Origin: an uncultured Rhodospirillales bacterium
GTDB taxonomy: Bacteria > Pseudomonadota > Alphaproteobacteria > Acetobacterales > Acetobacteraceae
NCBI GenBank assembly: GCA_903924855.1
Contig: CAIYCW010000015.1
Location: forward strand, 1 to 64,000
DNA: 64,000 bases
Direction: 5' to 3'
Below the pieces are notes generated by a model. It ran no database searches, was not told the DNA's origin, and worked only from the letters and a program-made list of their open reading frames with translations. The position numbers and the translations under genes are program-made. This document shows positions 7,889-18,065 of this stretch, piece by piece (the first letter of the stretch is position 1; each line of letters starts with the position of its first letter).

Positions 7889-8932
7889 ATGCCACAGGCC
7901 GACCCCCCGAATAAATCCTGGTTCAGGCGATGGATCTGGGAGCTTGCGGCCGGGCTTGCCGTCGCTGGTCTCGCGATCCTTCTGTCCGAAACCCAGGGCT
8001 TTGGCCTGTGGCGGCCACGCGGGCCCGCACCTCTCAGCCTTTACGGTAATGTCGATATCCGCGAGGTCAGCCTCGGCTTTCGCGTCGCCGGGCGCATGCT
8101 TGCGATGCCGTTGGACGAAGGGGACCACGCCACGTCCGGCACCCTGCTCGCCACGCTCGACCCGGACCCGTTTCGCGAACGCCTCGCCGCGTCCTCGGCG
8201 AAACTCGCCGGGATGCAGGCGGCCTACGCCAAGGCGATCGCCGGCAACCGGCCCCAGGACATCGCCGCCGCCGAGGCGCAGCTCGCCAACCAGGAAGCCA
8301 CGCTGGTGAACGCCGAGGCGATGTTTCGCCGGCGCCAATCCCTGGTGCGCAGCGGGGACGCCTCACGCGAGGACACCGAGACGATGGCGGCCGCCTATCA
8401 CTCCGCCCAGGCCGCGGTCGATCAGGCGCGCCAGGCGCTGTCGCTGTCACGCGCCGGCACACGGGTGGAGGATATCGACGCCGCCCGCGCCGACATGCAG
8501 ACCGCCGCCGCCGACCGCGCGGCCGCGCAGACCGAGCTCGACGACACGCGCCTGCTCGCCCCGTCAGACGGCACGATCAACGTCCGCGCCACCGAGCCGG
8601 GCGCGATCGTCGCGGCCGGTGCAACCGTGTTCACCCTCACCATCGATCGGCCGCTGCGGGTGCGCGCCTATGTCAGCGAGCCGGAACTGGGGCGGGTGAA
8701 GCCGGGACAGGCAGTGCAGATCCGCACCGATGGCGGAGGGCGGGCCTATGCCGGCACCATCGGTTTCATCTCGACGGTCGCCGAGTTCACCCCGAAAACC
8801 GTCGAGACCACCGATCTGCGCGTCGATCTGGTCTACCGTCTGCGGATCATCGTCACCGATCCGGACGAGCATCTGCGCCAGGGCCAGCCGGTGACGGTGC
8901 TCGTCGTCGAGCCGCAAGAGACGCCGAGGTGA
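7889..8932 (+). CDS. HlyD/YbhG-type membrane fusion protein of an ABC exporter
   Basis: 347-residue periplasmic adaptor. One N-terminal membrane anchor (LAAGLAVAGLAIL) is followed by a split lipoyl/barrel-sandwich region (YGNVDIREVSLGF and a later LLAPSDGTINV) around a long Ala/Gln-rich coiled-coil hairpin. The start is ATG 7889, preceded by AGGGAGA at good distance. The longer ORF start at 7823 lacks this. It is first of four overlapping genes that match the Escherichia coli ybhGFSR arrangement: adaptor, double ATPase and two permeases. The likely role is multidrug or lipophilic compound export; the substrate cannot be read from sequence. Confidence 0.9.
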   Translation: MPQADPPNKSWFRRWIWELAAGLAVAGLAILLSETQGFGLWRPRGPAPLSLYGNVDIREVSLGFRVAGRMLAMPLDEGDHATSGTLLATLDPDPFRERLAASSAKLAGMQAAYAKAIAGNRPQDIAAAEAQLANQEATLVNAEAMFRRRQSLVRSGDASREDTETMAAAYHSAQAAVDQARQALSLSRAGTRVEDIDAARADMQTAAADRAAAQTELDDTRLLAPSDGTINVRATEPGAIVAAGATVFTLTIDRPLRVRAYVSEPELGRVKPGQAVQIRTDGGGRAYAGTIGFISTVAEFTPKTVETTDLRVDLVYRLRIIVTDPDEHLRQGQPVTVLVVEPQETPR

Positions 8933-10647
8933 CAGACGCCGCATCGGTCAGCGATGTCTCAAAGCGCTTCGCCAAATCGCCGCAAGCCGCGCTGGATCAC
9001 GTGTCGCTCACCGTGCGACCCGGCGAGATCACCGGGTTGGTGGGGCCGGATGGCGCGGGCAAGACCACGCTGATCCGCATCCTCACCGGCCTGCTGCACC
9101 CCGATTCTGGAACGGTTGCGGTGTTGGGCGCGGCACCGGGCGCGCGGTCGGTCGATATCGGCTACATGCCGCAACGCTTCGGGCTTTATGAGGATCTGTC
9201 GGTTCAGCAGAACCTCTCGCTCTACGCCGAGCTGCGCGGCCTCAACCGCGCCGAGCGAGCGGCGGCGTTTGCCCATCTGCTGGAATTCACCGATCTCAAA
9301 CGGTTTCAAACGCGCTTGGCCGGCGATCTCTCTGGCGGCATGAAGCAGAAGCTGGGTCTTGCCTGTGCTCTGGTGAAAACGCCGCGTCTGCTGCTGCTGG
9401 ACGAGCCGAGTGTGGGGGTCGACCCGGTCTCGCGGCGCGAATTATGGGCGATGGTGCAGGGCCTGTTGGGCTCGGGGATCGCCGTGCTCTGGGCCACCGC
9501 CTATCTGGACGAGGCCGAGCGATGCGCGCGCGTGTTCCTCCTCAGCGAAGGCAAGATTGTCTTCGCGGGCCCGCCGGCGGAGCTCGCCAAGAGCTGCGAG
9601 GGTCGCATCATCCGCCTCACCGGCTTCGCTGGCAGCCGGCGCGACCTGTTGGTCCGCGCCCTCGACCAACCCGAAGTGGCGGACGGCACGATCCAGGGTG
9701 ACGCCGTGCGGCTGCTGCTGCGCAAGGCAGGCGTGCCGCCGGATTTCGCCAAGATCGGGGCGGGCACCGCCCTACGCAGCGAGCCGGCGGAGGCTCGTTT
9801 CGAAGACGGCTTCATCGATCTGCTCGGCGGCGGTCCGCCCGGCACCAGCGCGCTCGCACAGGATTATGCAAAAGTGCCGGCACAAACCGGCCCGGCCATC
9901 CTCGCCGCGCATCTGACCAAACGCTTTGGCAGCTTCACCGCGGCAGATGACATCAATCTCGACATCAGGCGCGGCGAGATCATGGGGCTGCTCGGCCCCA
10001 ACGGGGCCGGCAAATCCACCACGTTCAAGATGATGTGCGGCTTGCTGACGCCGAGCTCCGGCACATCCGCCGTCGGCGGGCACAGCTTCGCCGGCGGTGC
10101 CGCCGCGGTGCGCGCAAGGCTTGGCTACATGGCACAGAAATTCTCGCTCTACGGCGATCTGTCGGTGGCACAGAACCTCGCCTTCTTCGCCGGCATCTAC
10201 GGCATCAGGCGTGATCGCCAACAGGCACGGATCGACGCGTTGGTGCATATCTTCGCCCTTGAACGCTATCTGGCCGACAACGCCGCCACCCTGCCGCTCG
10301 GCTACAAGCAGCGCCTGGCCTTGGCCTGTGCGGTGATCCATGAGCCGCCGGTGCTGTTTCTGGACGAAGCGACGTCCGGCGTCGACCCGATCAACCGGCG
10401 CGAGTTCTGGTGCCACATCATGGGGCTGGTGGCGCGCGGCGTGACGGTGCTGGTCACCACCCATTTCATGGACGAGGCGGAATACTGCGACCGCATCGCG
10501 CTGATCTACCGCGCGCGCCAGATCGCCACCGGCACGCCCGATGAGCTGAAGCGCCTGGCATCGGGTGACGCGGATATGACGATGGAAGACGCGTTCATCG
10601 CCCTCATCGCCAAGGCGGACGCGGCCCGCGAGGCAAAGGCGGCATGA
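8929..10647 (+). CDS. ABC transporter ATPase with two nucleotide-binding domains (YbhF-like)
   Basis: 572-residue cytoplasmic protein with two fused ATPase domains. The first has Walker A GPDGAGKTT (about 39-47), Q-loop YMPQRF, signature LSGGMKQ and Walker B LLLLDEPSVGVDP. The second has GPNGAGKST, YMAQKF, a degenerate signature LPLGYKQ, and VLFLDEATSGVDP. The altered second signature suggests unequal ATP sites. It starts at GTG 8929 overlapping the adaptor stop by 4 bases, and its own stop overlaps the next gene. It powers the two ABC-2 permeases downstream. Confidence 0.93.
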   Translation: MTDAASVSDVSKRFAKSPQAALDHVSLTVRPGEITGLVGPDGAGKTTLIRILTGLLHPDSGTVAVLGAAPGARSVDIGYMPQRFGLYEDLSVQQNLSLYAELRGLNRAERAAAFAHLLEFTDLKRFQTRLAGDLSGGMKQKLGLACALVKTPRLLLLDEPSVGVDPVSRRELWAMVQGLLGSGIAVLWATAYLDEAERCARVFLLSEGKIVFAGPPAELAKSCEGRIIRLTGFAGSRRDLLVRALDQPEVADGTIQGDAVRLLLRKAGVPPDFAKIGAGTALRSEPAEARFEDGFIDLLGGGPPGTSALAQDYAKVPAQTGPAILAAHLTKRFGSFTAADDINLDIRRGEIMGLLGPNGAGKSTTFKMMCGLLTPSSGTSAVGGHSFAGGAAAVRARLGYMAQKFSLYGDLSVAQNLAFFAGIYGIRRDRQQARIDALVHIFALERYLADNAATLPLGYKQRLALACAVIHEPPVLFLDEATSGVDPINRREFWCHIMGLVARGVTVLVTTHFMDEAEYCDRIALIYRARQIATGTPDELKRLASGDADMTMEDAFIALIAKADAAREAKAA

Positions 10648-11738
10648 ACCTGCGCCGGATCGTGGCCCTGATCGAAAAGGAGGGCGTGCAGATCTTGCGC
10701 GATCCCTCAACGTTGCTGATCGCCTTCGTGCTGCCGCTGATCCTGCTGTTCCTGTTCGGCTACGGCGTGTCGCTCGATACCGGCCACACACGGATTGGCC
10801 TGGTGCTCGAAAGCAGCTCGGCCCCGGCCTTGGGGCTTGCGCAAAGCTTTGAGAATTCGGCGTGGTTTGACGTGCAGCTGGCGCGCAGCGTGGCCGAGCT
10901 GCGCCCCGAGCTGGTGGCCGGACGCATCCGCGGCATCGTGGTGATCCCGCTGGATTTCGGCGAGACCGAGGCCCGCGCCGTACGCGCATCGCCGATCGAG
11001 ATCATCGTCGATGGTTCGCAGCCCAACACGGCAAGTTTCGTTGCCGCCTACGCCGAAGGCGTGCGCGCGGCCTGGGCGCAGCCCAGGCCGCCGGCCGTCA
11101 CCCTGGATGCGCGCTTCACCTTCAATCCCGAGCTGCGCAGCCGGTTCTTTCTGGTGCCGGGCGCCATCGCCATCGTGATGACGATGATCGGCACCTTGCT
11201 CACCGCGCTTGTCATCGCGCGCGAATGGGAGCGCGGCACCATCGAGGCGCTGTTCGCCACCCCGGTGACGATGGGGGAGTTCCTGATCAGCAAGTTGGTG
11301 CCGTATTTCCTGCTGGCACTCGGCTCGATGGCGATGTGCACGGTCCTGGCGGTGACCGTCTTCGGCGTTCCGTTGCGTGGCTCTGCGTGGGCGTTGCTGG
11401 CGATCGCCGCCACGTTCCTGACCTCCGCCTTGGGGCAGGGGTTGTTCATCTCGGCCGCGGTGAAGAACCAGTTCGTCGCCAGCCAGATCGCGCTGCTGAC
11501 GGCGTTCTTGCCGGCCATGCTGTTATCCGGCTTCATTTTCGAGATCGGCTCAATGCCGCGCGCCTTGCAATATCTGACCCGGATCGTGCCGGCGCGCTAT
11601 CTGATCCCCTCGCTGCAGACGGTGTTCGTGGCCGGCGACATCTGGCGCCTGTTTCTGCCCAACATGCTGGCCTTGCTGGGGTTTGGCGCGGTGTTCGCGG
11701 CCCTGACACTGCGTGTCACCCGCAAGAGCCTGGATTGA
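10644..11738 (+). CDS. ABC-2 type permease (YbhS-like)
   Basis: 364-residue membrane protein with the ABC-2 layout: one N-terminal membrane helix (LLIAFVLPLILLFLFGYGV), a large periplasmic domain of about 150 residues, then five or so C-terminal helices starting at AIAIVMTMIGTLLTALVIAREWERGT. REWERGT is the usual short motif after the second helix. ATG overlaps the ATPase stop (ATGA). With the next gene it should form the heterodimeric channel. Confidence 0.92.
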   Translation: MNLRRIVALIEKEGVQILRDPSTLLIAFVLPLILLFLFGYGVSLDTGHTRIGLVLESSSAPALGLAQSFENSAWFDVQLARSVAELRPELVAGRIRGIVVIPLDFGETEARAVRASPIEIIVDGSQPNTASFVAAYAEGVRAAWAQPRPPAVTLDARFTFNPELRSRFFLVPGAIAIVMTMIGTLLTALVIAREWERGTIEALFATPVTMGEFLISKLVPYFLLALGSMAMCTVLAVTVFGVPLRGSAWALLAIAATFLTSALGQGLFISAAVKNQFVASQIALLTAFLPAMLLSGFIFEIGSMPRALQYLTRIVPARYLIPSLQTVFVAGDIWRLFLPNMLALLGFGAVFAALTLRVTRKSLD

Positions 11739-12841
11739 TGCAGCGCATCCGGGCGATGATCATCAAAGAGTTGCTGGCCACGGTGCGCGACCCGCGTGCG
11801 CGCCTGACCCTGATCCTGCCGCCGCTGCTGCAGCTGGTGGTGTTCGCACTGGCCACGACGCTTGAGGTGAAGAACTTCGATGTCGGCGTGTTGGACACCT
11901 CCGGCGGGGCGGCAAGTGTCGCGTTTGAGGAACGGCTGAGCGGCAGCCGCAATGTCGGGCGCGTCGTGCGGCTGCACTCGGCCGACGAGCTGCGCGCGGC
12001 GATCGACCTGCAGACGGTGCTGGCGGCGGTGGTGATCGACCAGCGCTTTGATCGCGATGTCGCCGCGGCACGGCCGGCGCGCATCGGCGTGGTGCTGGAT
12101 GGCAGGCGGTCCAACGCCGCCCAGATCGTGGCGGGCTATCTGGGCGCGATCGCGGCCTCCGTGGGCGCCGAGCTGCGGCCGGACACCGCGCCGCAGGCCG
12201 GGCCCGCCAGCGTGCTGCGCAACTGGTTCAATCCCAATCTGGAATATGTCTGGTTCACCCTGCCCAGCCTGATCGTGATCATCTGCTCGGTCTCGGCGCT
12301 GTCCGTCACCGCGCAGTCGGTGGCGCGTGAGCGCGAGCTGGGCACGTTCGAGCAGTTGCTGGTCTCACCGCTGCGCACGCATGAGATCCTGATCGGCAAG
12401 ATGGTGCCGCCGATGCTGTCGGGGCTGTTCAACGGCACGCTCTATCTGGTGGCGGCGGCGACGGTCTATGGCGTGCCGTTCACCGGCTCGCTGCTGCTGT
12501 TCTATACAAGCCTTGTGGTCTATCTGCTGTCGCTGATCGGCGTCGGGATGCTGGTCTCCACGCTGTCGCGCACACAGCAGCAGGCGTTCCTCGGCGCGTT
12601 TCTGGTGACGGTCCCGGCGACCTTGCTGTCCGGCTATGCCGGGCCGGTGGACAACATGCCCGCCTGGCTGCAGACGATCAGCCTGGCCGATCCGTGCCGG
12701 CATTATCTGGTGATCGTGCTGGGCCTGTTCCTCAAGGCTATGCCGGCGCGTGAGGTCTGGTTGAACACCTATCCGATGGTGATCATCGCGGCGGTGACGC
12801 TGTCCGCCGCGTTCTGGCTGTTCAAGGCGAAGAAGGAGTAG
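11738..12841 (+). CDS. ABC-2 type permease (YbhR-like)
   Basis: 367-residue partner permease with the same layout: helix near residues 20-40, a large periplasmic domain, then a helical block after LPSLIVIICSVSALSVTAQSV and the motif RERELGTFEQL. I start it at ATG 11738, which overlaps the previous stop by one base. The ORF track start at 11225 runs back through the previous gene in another frame. Last gene of the exporter operon. The next gene is convergent, 45 bases away. Confidence 0.92.
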   Translation: MQRIRAMIIKELLATVRDPRARLTLILPPLLQLVVFALATTLEVKNFDVGVLDTSGGAASVAFEERLSGSRNVGRVVRLHSADELRAAIDLQTVLAAVVIDQRFDRDVAAARPARIGVVLDGRRSNAAQIVAGYLGAIAASVGAELRPDTAPQAGPASVLRNWFNPNLEYVWFTLPSLIVIICSVSALSVTAQSVARERELGTFEQLLVSPLRTHEILIGKMVPPMLSGLFNGTLYLVAAATVYGVPFTGSLLLFYTSLVVYLLSLIGVGMLVSTLSRTQQQAFLGAFLVTVPATLLSGYAGPVDNMPAWLQTISLADPCRHYLVIVLGLFLKAMPAREVWLNTYPMVIIAAVTLSAAFWLFKAKKE

Positions 12842-12886
12842 ACGCCTTCGCACCTCGCTCCGGTACCGACGTCCGGCCAGTAAGCT

Positions 12887-13996
12887 TTAACAGCCCTGTT
12901 TGCAGGTATCGGCCGCGTTCCAATGGATCAGCCGAACGATCAACGAACCCGGCTCGCGTGTCGGCTCGTCGCCGATCGCCAGCACCAGGCCGTCGCTGGG
13001 GGCGGTGTATTCCTTCACAACGGCGCCAAACGCGTTCATCTGCGTGGCGAGCGTCTGGCCCTTCGTTACCTTGTCGAGCAATTTGACGTGCAGTTCGACG
13101 AAGCCACCCGTCGAGGCCGTGATCGACGTGGTCTCGTTGCCAATGAACGGTTTGGTCAATTCGGCAGGCTTGGCCAGGGGGGCGGGCAGCATGTCGAACG
13201 CCACCATCGCCCGGCCGACGCCGCCAACCGCGCGATCGATCAGGTCCTCCTGGAACAGCTTGGCGCGGCCGATCTCGAAGGTGACCGCGGGGATCTTGAT
13301 CCGGTCGAACTCCGTCTCGACCGTTCCCTTCTCGCCCGGATCATATTTGATCACATCGGGATTGATCGCGTCTGCGATCTTCAGCACGCCGTCCACCCGC
13401 GGATCGGCCCAGACATAGAGCGGGTAGGCGGTGCCGGTGCTTTGGGTGTGCAAGTCGATCACCAGATCGACATTGCCGGCCCAAAGCCGGTTCCACACCC
13501 GGCCGTCAAACCGCGCGCCATTGTCGCCCTTCGCTTCGTCGCCCGGCATCGCGCGGTTGAGATCAACGAGCGAGCCGCCATCGGTAGACAGATACATCTG
13601 CCGGTTGGCGTGCAGATTGCCTGACACGTTGAGGCCCGGAATGCCGATCACCGTGCCCTTCAGCGCGCTGACATCGATCCCGGCCATCACCTTCTGCACC
13701 ACGCGGATGCCGTTCAGCTCGTCGCCATGGATCGCGGAATTCAGCAGCAGCCTTTTGCCGTCCTGGGCGCCACGCGCGACGATCACCGGCACGTAAAGCC
13801 ATTGCGCATCGTTGGTTTCCGCAGCCTTGAACCAGTACTGCGTGATCTTGCCGCGCGGCAGGGTGTTGACGTCGAGCTTGTCGATCACTGGCACGCCGCT
13901 GATCATGTCCTGCGCCAAGGCGGGTGCAGCGACCGCGAGGCTCGCCACCGTCAAGCCGATCGCCAAGCATCGTGTCGGACGTGTTGTTCTCGCCAT
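12887..13996 (-). CDS. Secreted succinylglutamate desuccinylase/aspartoacylase-family protein
   Basis: 369 residues with a Sec signal peptide (LAIGLTVASLAVAAPALAQ). It belongs to the AstE/AspA branch of M14 zinc carboxypeptidases, seen in the zinc-binding HGDELNG and the later DLHTQ motif, with TFEIGRA near the expected catalytic Glu. A C-terminal barrel domain follows (KVTKGQTLATQMNAF). Members hydrolyse N-acyl amino acids or related amides. Export to the periplasm sets it apart from cytoplasmic AstE. It is divergent from the arginine deiminase operon, so a link with arginine or acyl-amino-acid supply is possible but unproved. Confidence 0.8.
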   Translation of the reverse strand: MARTTRPTRCLAIGLTVASLAVAAPALAQDMISGVPVIDKLDVNTLPRGKITQYWFKAAETNDAQWLYVPVIVARGAQDGKRLLLNSAIHGDELNGIRVVQKVMAGIDVSALKGTVIGIPGLNVSGNLHANRQMYLSTDGGSLVDLNRAMPGDEAKGDNGARFDGRVWNRLWAGNVDLVIDLHTQSTGTAYPLYVWADPRVDGVLKIADAINPDVIKYDPGEKGTVETEFDRIKIPAVTFEIGRAKLFQEDLIDRAVGGVGRAMVAFDMLPAPLAKPAELTKPFIGNETTSITASTGGFVELHVKLLDKVTKGQTLATQMNAFGAVVKEYTAPSDGLVLAIGDEPTREPGSLIVRLIHWNAADTCKQGC

Positions 13997-14333
13997 GGGA
14001 TGCCGCTCCGGTTGCGCCCCAAATAGGCGCGCCCCACAGCGCGACGGCAGCGTCGGATTCTACGTGAGCCGGGGAGGTGCTGCGCGTCGGCGTCGGCAGC
14101 AGCCGATCACGGTGATTGGTTTCGTGCGACCAGCATGCGGGCGCCGAATTCGATAAGCTTATGAATTGTATTTAATAAATATTGTTACGAAAAAAATTAT
14201 GATCATCGATTACTTTATATAGGCAAGTTGTGCTCTGGGTAATTTCCGAAGCTGCACCGCGCCTGCCACGTCGGCCTAGAAACGCCGTAGACCGTCGCTG
14301 CTTGCAGTGGCTGGCATTCATAGGGGCGCGGCC
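13997..14333. promoter_or_regulatory. Divergent intergenic region with AT-rich arc promoter region
   Basis: 337 bases between divergent genes. Bases 14148-14222 are strikingly AT-rich for this genome. An inverted repeat, AATTCGATAAG/CTTATGAATT, lies at 14148-14168, followed by TTTAATAAATATT and TTTATATAGG. It probably holds the promoter and an operator for the arginine deiminase operon. I see no clear FNR box (TTGAT-N4-ATCAA). Confidence 0.5.
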
Positions 14334-15809
14334 ATGAGCAGTTCGACCGTCAGAGCCGCCGCCGGTACGACAGCGCCGCCGTCGGTCGCCGGAAAGCTCG
14401 GCCTGTCGGCGCTGACCGCTTTGGTGATCGGCTCGATGATCGGCTCGGGCGCGTTCAGCCTGCCGCAGAACATGGCCAATGGCGCCGGACCGCTTGCGAT
14501 CCTGATCGGCTGGGCGATCACCGGTGTCGGCGTGCTGGCACTCGCACTGGTCTATCAGGGGCTGTCGACCCGCAAGCCCGAGCTCAATGTCGGACCCTAT
14601 GCCTATGCCAAGGCCGGCTTCGGCGCCTTTATCGGTTTCAACAGCGCCTGGGGCTACTGGGTGTCGGCCTGGGTCGGCAACGTCTCCTACGCCGTGGTGA
14701 TGTTCAGTGCGCTGTCCTATTTCTTTCCGGCTTTCGGCGCCGGCAATAGCTGGCAGGCTATCGTTGGCGCCTCTTTGGTGCTGTGGGCAATCCACGCGCT
14801 GATCCTGAACGGCGTCCGCCAGGCGGCGATGATCAATCTGATCACCACCATCGCCAAGATCGCGCCGATCATCCTGTTCATCGCCATTGCCGTGGTGGCG
14901 TTCAAGATCGACGTCTTCACCCTCGATTTCAGCGGTGCGAAATCCGCTTCACTCGGATCGGTGCTGAAACAGACCAACAGCACGCTTTTGGTCACGCTGT
15001 GGGTGTTCATCGGTATCGAGGGGGCGAGCGTGTATTCGGCGCGGGCGGCGCGGCGCCAGGATATCGGGGCGGCCACCATGCTCGGGTTTGTCACCTGCTT
15101 GGCGATCTACGCGCTGATCTCGCTGCTTTCGCTGGGCATTTTGGGCCAGCCCGAGCTGGCGGCGCTGAAGAACCCTTCGATGGCCGGCGTGCTGGAGCAT
15201 GTGGTGGGCCCCTGGGGGGCGATCGTGATCAATATCGCACTCGTGGTCTCAGTCCTCGGCGCGTTCCTGACTTGGACGATGCTCGCCGCCGAAGTGCCGT
15301 TCGCCGCCGCCGGTGACGGCACGATGCCGAAGTTCTTCGGCCGGCAGAACACACAGGGCGCGCCGGTCGCCTCGCTTTGGGTGACCAACGCCCTGGTTCA
15401 GGCGTTCCTGGTGCTGACCTTGCTGTCCAACGCCACCTATCAGGCGCTGTTCTCAATCGCCTCGGTCGCCATCCTGGTGCCCTATGCCTTCTCCGGCGCC
15501 TATGCCGCCAAGCTTGCGATCACCGGCGAAAGCTACGCCACCGGTGAGAGCCGCACCAAGAACCTGGTCATCGGTGCGGTGGCCACCGCCTATGGCGCCT
15601 GGCTCGTCTACGCCGCCGGGGCGAACTACCTGTTCATGGCCGCGATGCTCTACGTGCCGGGGATCGCGGTCTACGTGATCGCGCGCCGCGAGAACGGCGC
15701 GAAAATCTTCACGCCGTTCGAGGCCGCGCTGGCCATCACCATCATCGGCGCCGGCGCGCTTGCCGCCTATCTGATCTGGTCCGGCGCGATCAGCCCGCTA
15801 TCGTCATGA
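14334..15809 (+). CDS. arcD: Basic amino acid/polyamine antiporter, likely arginine/ornithine exchanger
   Basis: 491-residue APC-superfamily transporter with about 12 membrane helices. The substrate-loop motif [10 protein letters not shown] stands in helix 1. Placed directly before arcA, arcB and arcC, it should bring in arginine and export ornithine. Start ATG 14334 has AGGGG seven bases upstream and is preferred to GTG 14307. Its stop overlaps the arcA start (ATGA). The symbol rests on context and family; a related lysine or agmatine antiporter is the alternative. Confidence 0.85.
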   Translation: MSSSTVRAAAGTTAPPSVAGKLGLSALTALVIGSMIGSGAFSLPQNMANGAGPLAILIGWAITGVGVLALALVYQGLSTRKPELNVGPYAYAKAGFGAFIGFNSAWGYWVSAWVGNVSYAVVMFSALSYFFPAFGAGNSWQAIVGASLVLWAIHALILNGVRQAAMINLITTIAKIAPIILFIAIAVVAFKIDVFTLDFSGAKSASLGSVLKQTNSTLLVTLWVFIGIEGASVYSARAARRQDIGAATMLGFVTCLAIYALISLLSLGILGQPELAALKNPSMAGVLEHVVGPWGAIVINIALVVSVLGAFLTWTMLAAEVPFAAAGDGTMPKFFGRQNTQGAPVASLWVTNALVQAFLVLTLLSNATYQALFSIASVAILVPYAFSGAYAAKLAITGESYATGESRTKNLVIGAVATAYGAWLVYAAGANYLFMAAMLYVPGIAVYVIARRENGAKIFTPFEAALAITIIGAGALAAYLIWSGAISPLSS

Positions 15810-17038
15810 AAGCCCCCAAAATGAGCAAAATCGGCGCTTTCTCCGAGGTCGGCACCCTGCGCGAAGTGCTGGTGCATCGGCCCGATCTCAGCCTGCAACG
15901 CCTGACGCCGGACAATTGCAAGGCGCTGCTGTTCGACGACGTGCTGTGGGTGAAAAAGGCGCGCGAGGAGCATGACGCCTTCGTGGGTGTGCTGCGCGAG
16001 CGCGGCGCTCATGTGTTGGAGTTCGGCGCGATGTTCGCTGAAACCCTGGCCGATCCGAAGGCGCGGGCCTGGCTGCTGGATCGCCGCGCAAGCGTCGCCG
16101 CCGTCGGGGCGGACATGGTGGACGAGCTGCGCGCCTGGTTTGACGACATGCCGGCGGCCGATCTGGCGCGCGTGATGATCGGCGGCGTCGCCCGCGCCGA
16201 GTTGCCGTTCAAGCCCACCGGCCTGATCGCTCAGACCATGCAGAAGCACGACTTCGTGCTCGCGCCGTTGCCCAACCAGCTCTTCACCCGCGACAGTTCG
16301 GCCTGGATCTACGGCGGCGTTGCGATCAACCCGATGTATTGGCCGGCGCGTCGCCCCGAGGCGATCAATCTCGCCGCCCTTTACAAGTTCCACCCGCATT
16401 TCGCCGGCACCGAGATCTGGTGGGGCGACGCCGATGCCCCGCCCGGCGTGGCCACGCTGGAGGGCGGCGACGTGATGCCGCTCGCCGATGGCGTCGTGCT
16501 GATCGGCATGGGCGAGCGCACCACGCCGCAGGCGGTGGCGGCCCTGGCATCCGAGCTTTTCGCCAAGGGCGCGGCAACACGGGTGATCGCGGCGCTGATG
16601 CCGCGCGACCGCTCCTTCATGCATCTGGACACGGTCTTCACCTTCTGTGACCGCGATCTGGTGACGGTGTTCCCGCCGGTGGTCGACCGCATCCGCGCCT
16701 TCTCGCTGCGGCCAAAGGGCCATCACGGCCGTGTCGAGATCACCGAGGAAAGCGGGTCCTTCCTGCACGTGGTGCAGCACGCCTTGGGGCTGAAGCATCT
16801 GCGCGTGGTACCCACCGGCGGCGACAGCTACGAGGCCGAGCGCGAGCAGTGGGACGACGGCAACAACCTGCTGGCGATCTCGCCCGGCGTGGTCATCGGC
16901 TACGACCGCAACGTGTTCAGCAACACACAGCTGCGCCAGGCCGGCGTCGAGGTGATCACCATCGAGGGCTCCGAGCTCGGCCGCGGTCGCGGCGGCAGCC
17001 ATTGCATGTCGTGCCCGATCCGGCGCGATCCGATCTGA
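15806..17038 (+). CDS. arcA: Arginine deiminase
   Basis: Converts arginine to citrulline and ammonia. 410 residues, the normal length. The N-terminus [17 protein letters not shown], the LFTRDSS segment and MHLDTVFTF (His and Asp of the active site) are typical. The C-terminal GGSHCMSCP carries the nucleophile Cys, about C400. Second gene of the arcDABC operon, overlapping the antiporter by 4 bases and 21 bases before the carbamoyltransferase. Confidence 0.97.
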   Translation: MKAPKMSKIGAFSEVGTLREVLVHRPDLSLQRLTPDNCKALLFDDVLWVKKAREEHDAFVGVLRERGAHVLEFGAMFAETLADPKARAWLLDRRASVAAVGADMVDELRAWFDDMPAADLARVMIGGVARAELPFKPTGLIAQTMQKHDFVLAPLPNQLFTRDSSAWIYGGVAINPMYWPARRPEAINLAALYKFHPHFAGTEIWWGDADAPPGVATLEGGDVMPLADGVVLIGMGERTTPQAVAALASELFAKGAATRVIAALMPRDRSFMHLDTVFTFCDRDLVTVFPPVVDRIRAFSLRPKGHHGRVEITEESGSFLHVVQHALGLKHLRVVPTGGDSYEAEREQWDDGNNLLAISPGVVIGYDRNVFSNTQLRQAGVEVITIEGSELGRGRGGSHCMSCPIRRDPI

Positions 17039-17059
17039 CATTCAGGGGAGATCACCATC

Positions 17060-18061
17060 ATGCCGATCAATCTTCGCGGCCGCAGCGTTCTGTCGCTGGA
17101 CGATTTCGCCCCCACGGAAATCCGCTATCTGCTCAAGCTGGGGGCGGAGTTGAAATCGGCGAAGCTCGCTGGAACCGAGCAGCACGGGCTGAAGGGGCGC
17201 AACATCGCGCTTATCTTCGAGAAGGCGTCAACGCGCACCCGCACCGGCTTCGAGGTCGCCGCCCACGACCAAGGCGCGCATGTGACGTATCTCGGCCCGT
17301 CCGGCAGCCATATCGGCCACAAGGAGTCGATGAAGGACACCGCAAGGGTGCTGGGCCGCGTCTATGATGCGATCGAGTATCGTGGTTTCAGTCAGAAGAT
17401 CGCCGCCGAGCTTGCGGTCTATGCCGGCGTGCCGGTCTATAACGGCCTGACCGACCAGGCACACCCGACCCAGATTCTGGCCGATTTCATGACGATGCGC
17501 GAATTCACCCACAAGCATCTGTCCGACATGACATTGTGTTTCCTGGGGGACGGGCAGGATAATGTCTGCCTGTCGCTTGCGATCGGCGCGGCCAAGGTCG
17601 GCATCGACATGCGCATCGCAGCCCCGCGCAGCCTGTGGCCGGAGCCGGCGTTCATTGCGCATTTCAAGGACATGGCGAAAGAAACCGGCGCGATGCTAAC
17701 CGTGACCGAAGACGTCACCGCCGCCGTCAAAGGCTGCGACTTCATCTACACCGATGTCTGGGTTTCGATGGGCGAAGACGACTCGGCCTGGGAGCAGCGA
17801 ATCAAGTTGCTCACCCCCTACCGCGTGACGGCTGCGGTGATGGCGGCGACGGGCAACCCCTACACCAAGTTCATGCATTGCCTGCCGGCGCTGCACAACA
17901 CCGACACCGAGATCGGCGCCGATATCCACAAGCGCTTCGGCATCGACTGCATGGAGGTGACAGAGGAGGTGTTCGAATCGCCAGCCTCGATCGTGTTCGA
18001 CGAGTCGGAGAACCGCATGCATTCGATCAAGGCGATCCTCGTCGCCACCATCGGCGCATAA
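17060..18061 (+). CDS. arcB: Ornithine carbamoyltransferase, catabolic
   Basis: 333 residues. In this operon it should run citrulline phosphorolysis to ornithine and carbamoyl phosphate. The carbamoyl-phosphate loop STRTRT is at 57-62, HPTQ follows near 145, and the ornithine-binding HCLP is in [16 protein letters not shown] ribosome binding site precedes the ATG. The catabolic role is inferred from its arcA/arcC neighbours; sequence alone does not separate it from ArgF. Confidence 0.96.
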   Translation: MPINLRGRSVLSLDDFAPTEIRYLLKLGAELKSAKLAGTEQHGLKGRNIALIFEKASTRTRTGFEVAAHDQGAHVTYLGPSGSHIGHKESMKDTARVLGRVYDAIEYRGFSQKIAAELAVYAGVPVYNGLTDQAHPTQILADFMTMREFTHKHLSDMTLCFLGDGQDNVCLSLAIGAAKVGIDMRIAAPRSLWPEPAFIAHFKDMAKETGAMLTVTEDVTAAVKGCDFIYTDVWVSMGEDDSAWEQRIKLLTPYRVTAAVMAATGNPYTKFMHCLPALHNTDTEIGADIHKRFGIDCMEVTEEVFESPASIVFDESENRMHSIKAILVATIGA

Positions 18062-18065
18062 GGTC

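Noticed and set aside
11225-11737. Extended N-terminus of the YbhR-like permease
   Set aside because: This part lies in another frame of the YbhS-like gene; the family N-terminus starts at ATG 11738.
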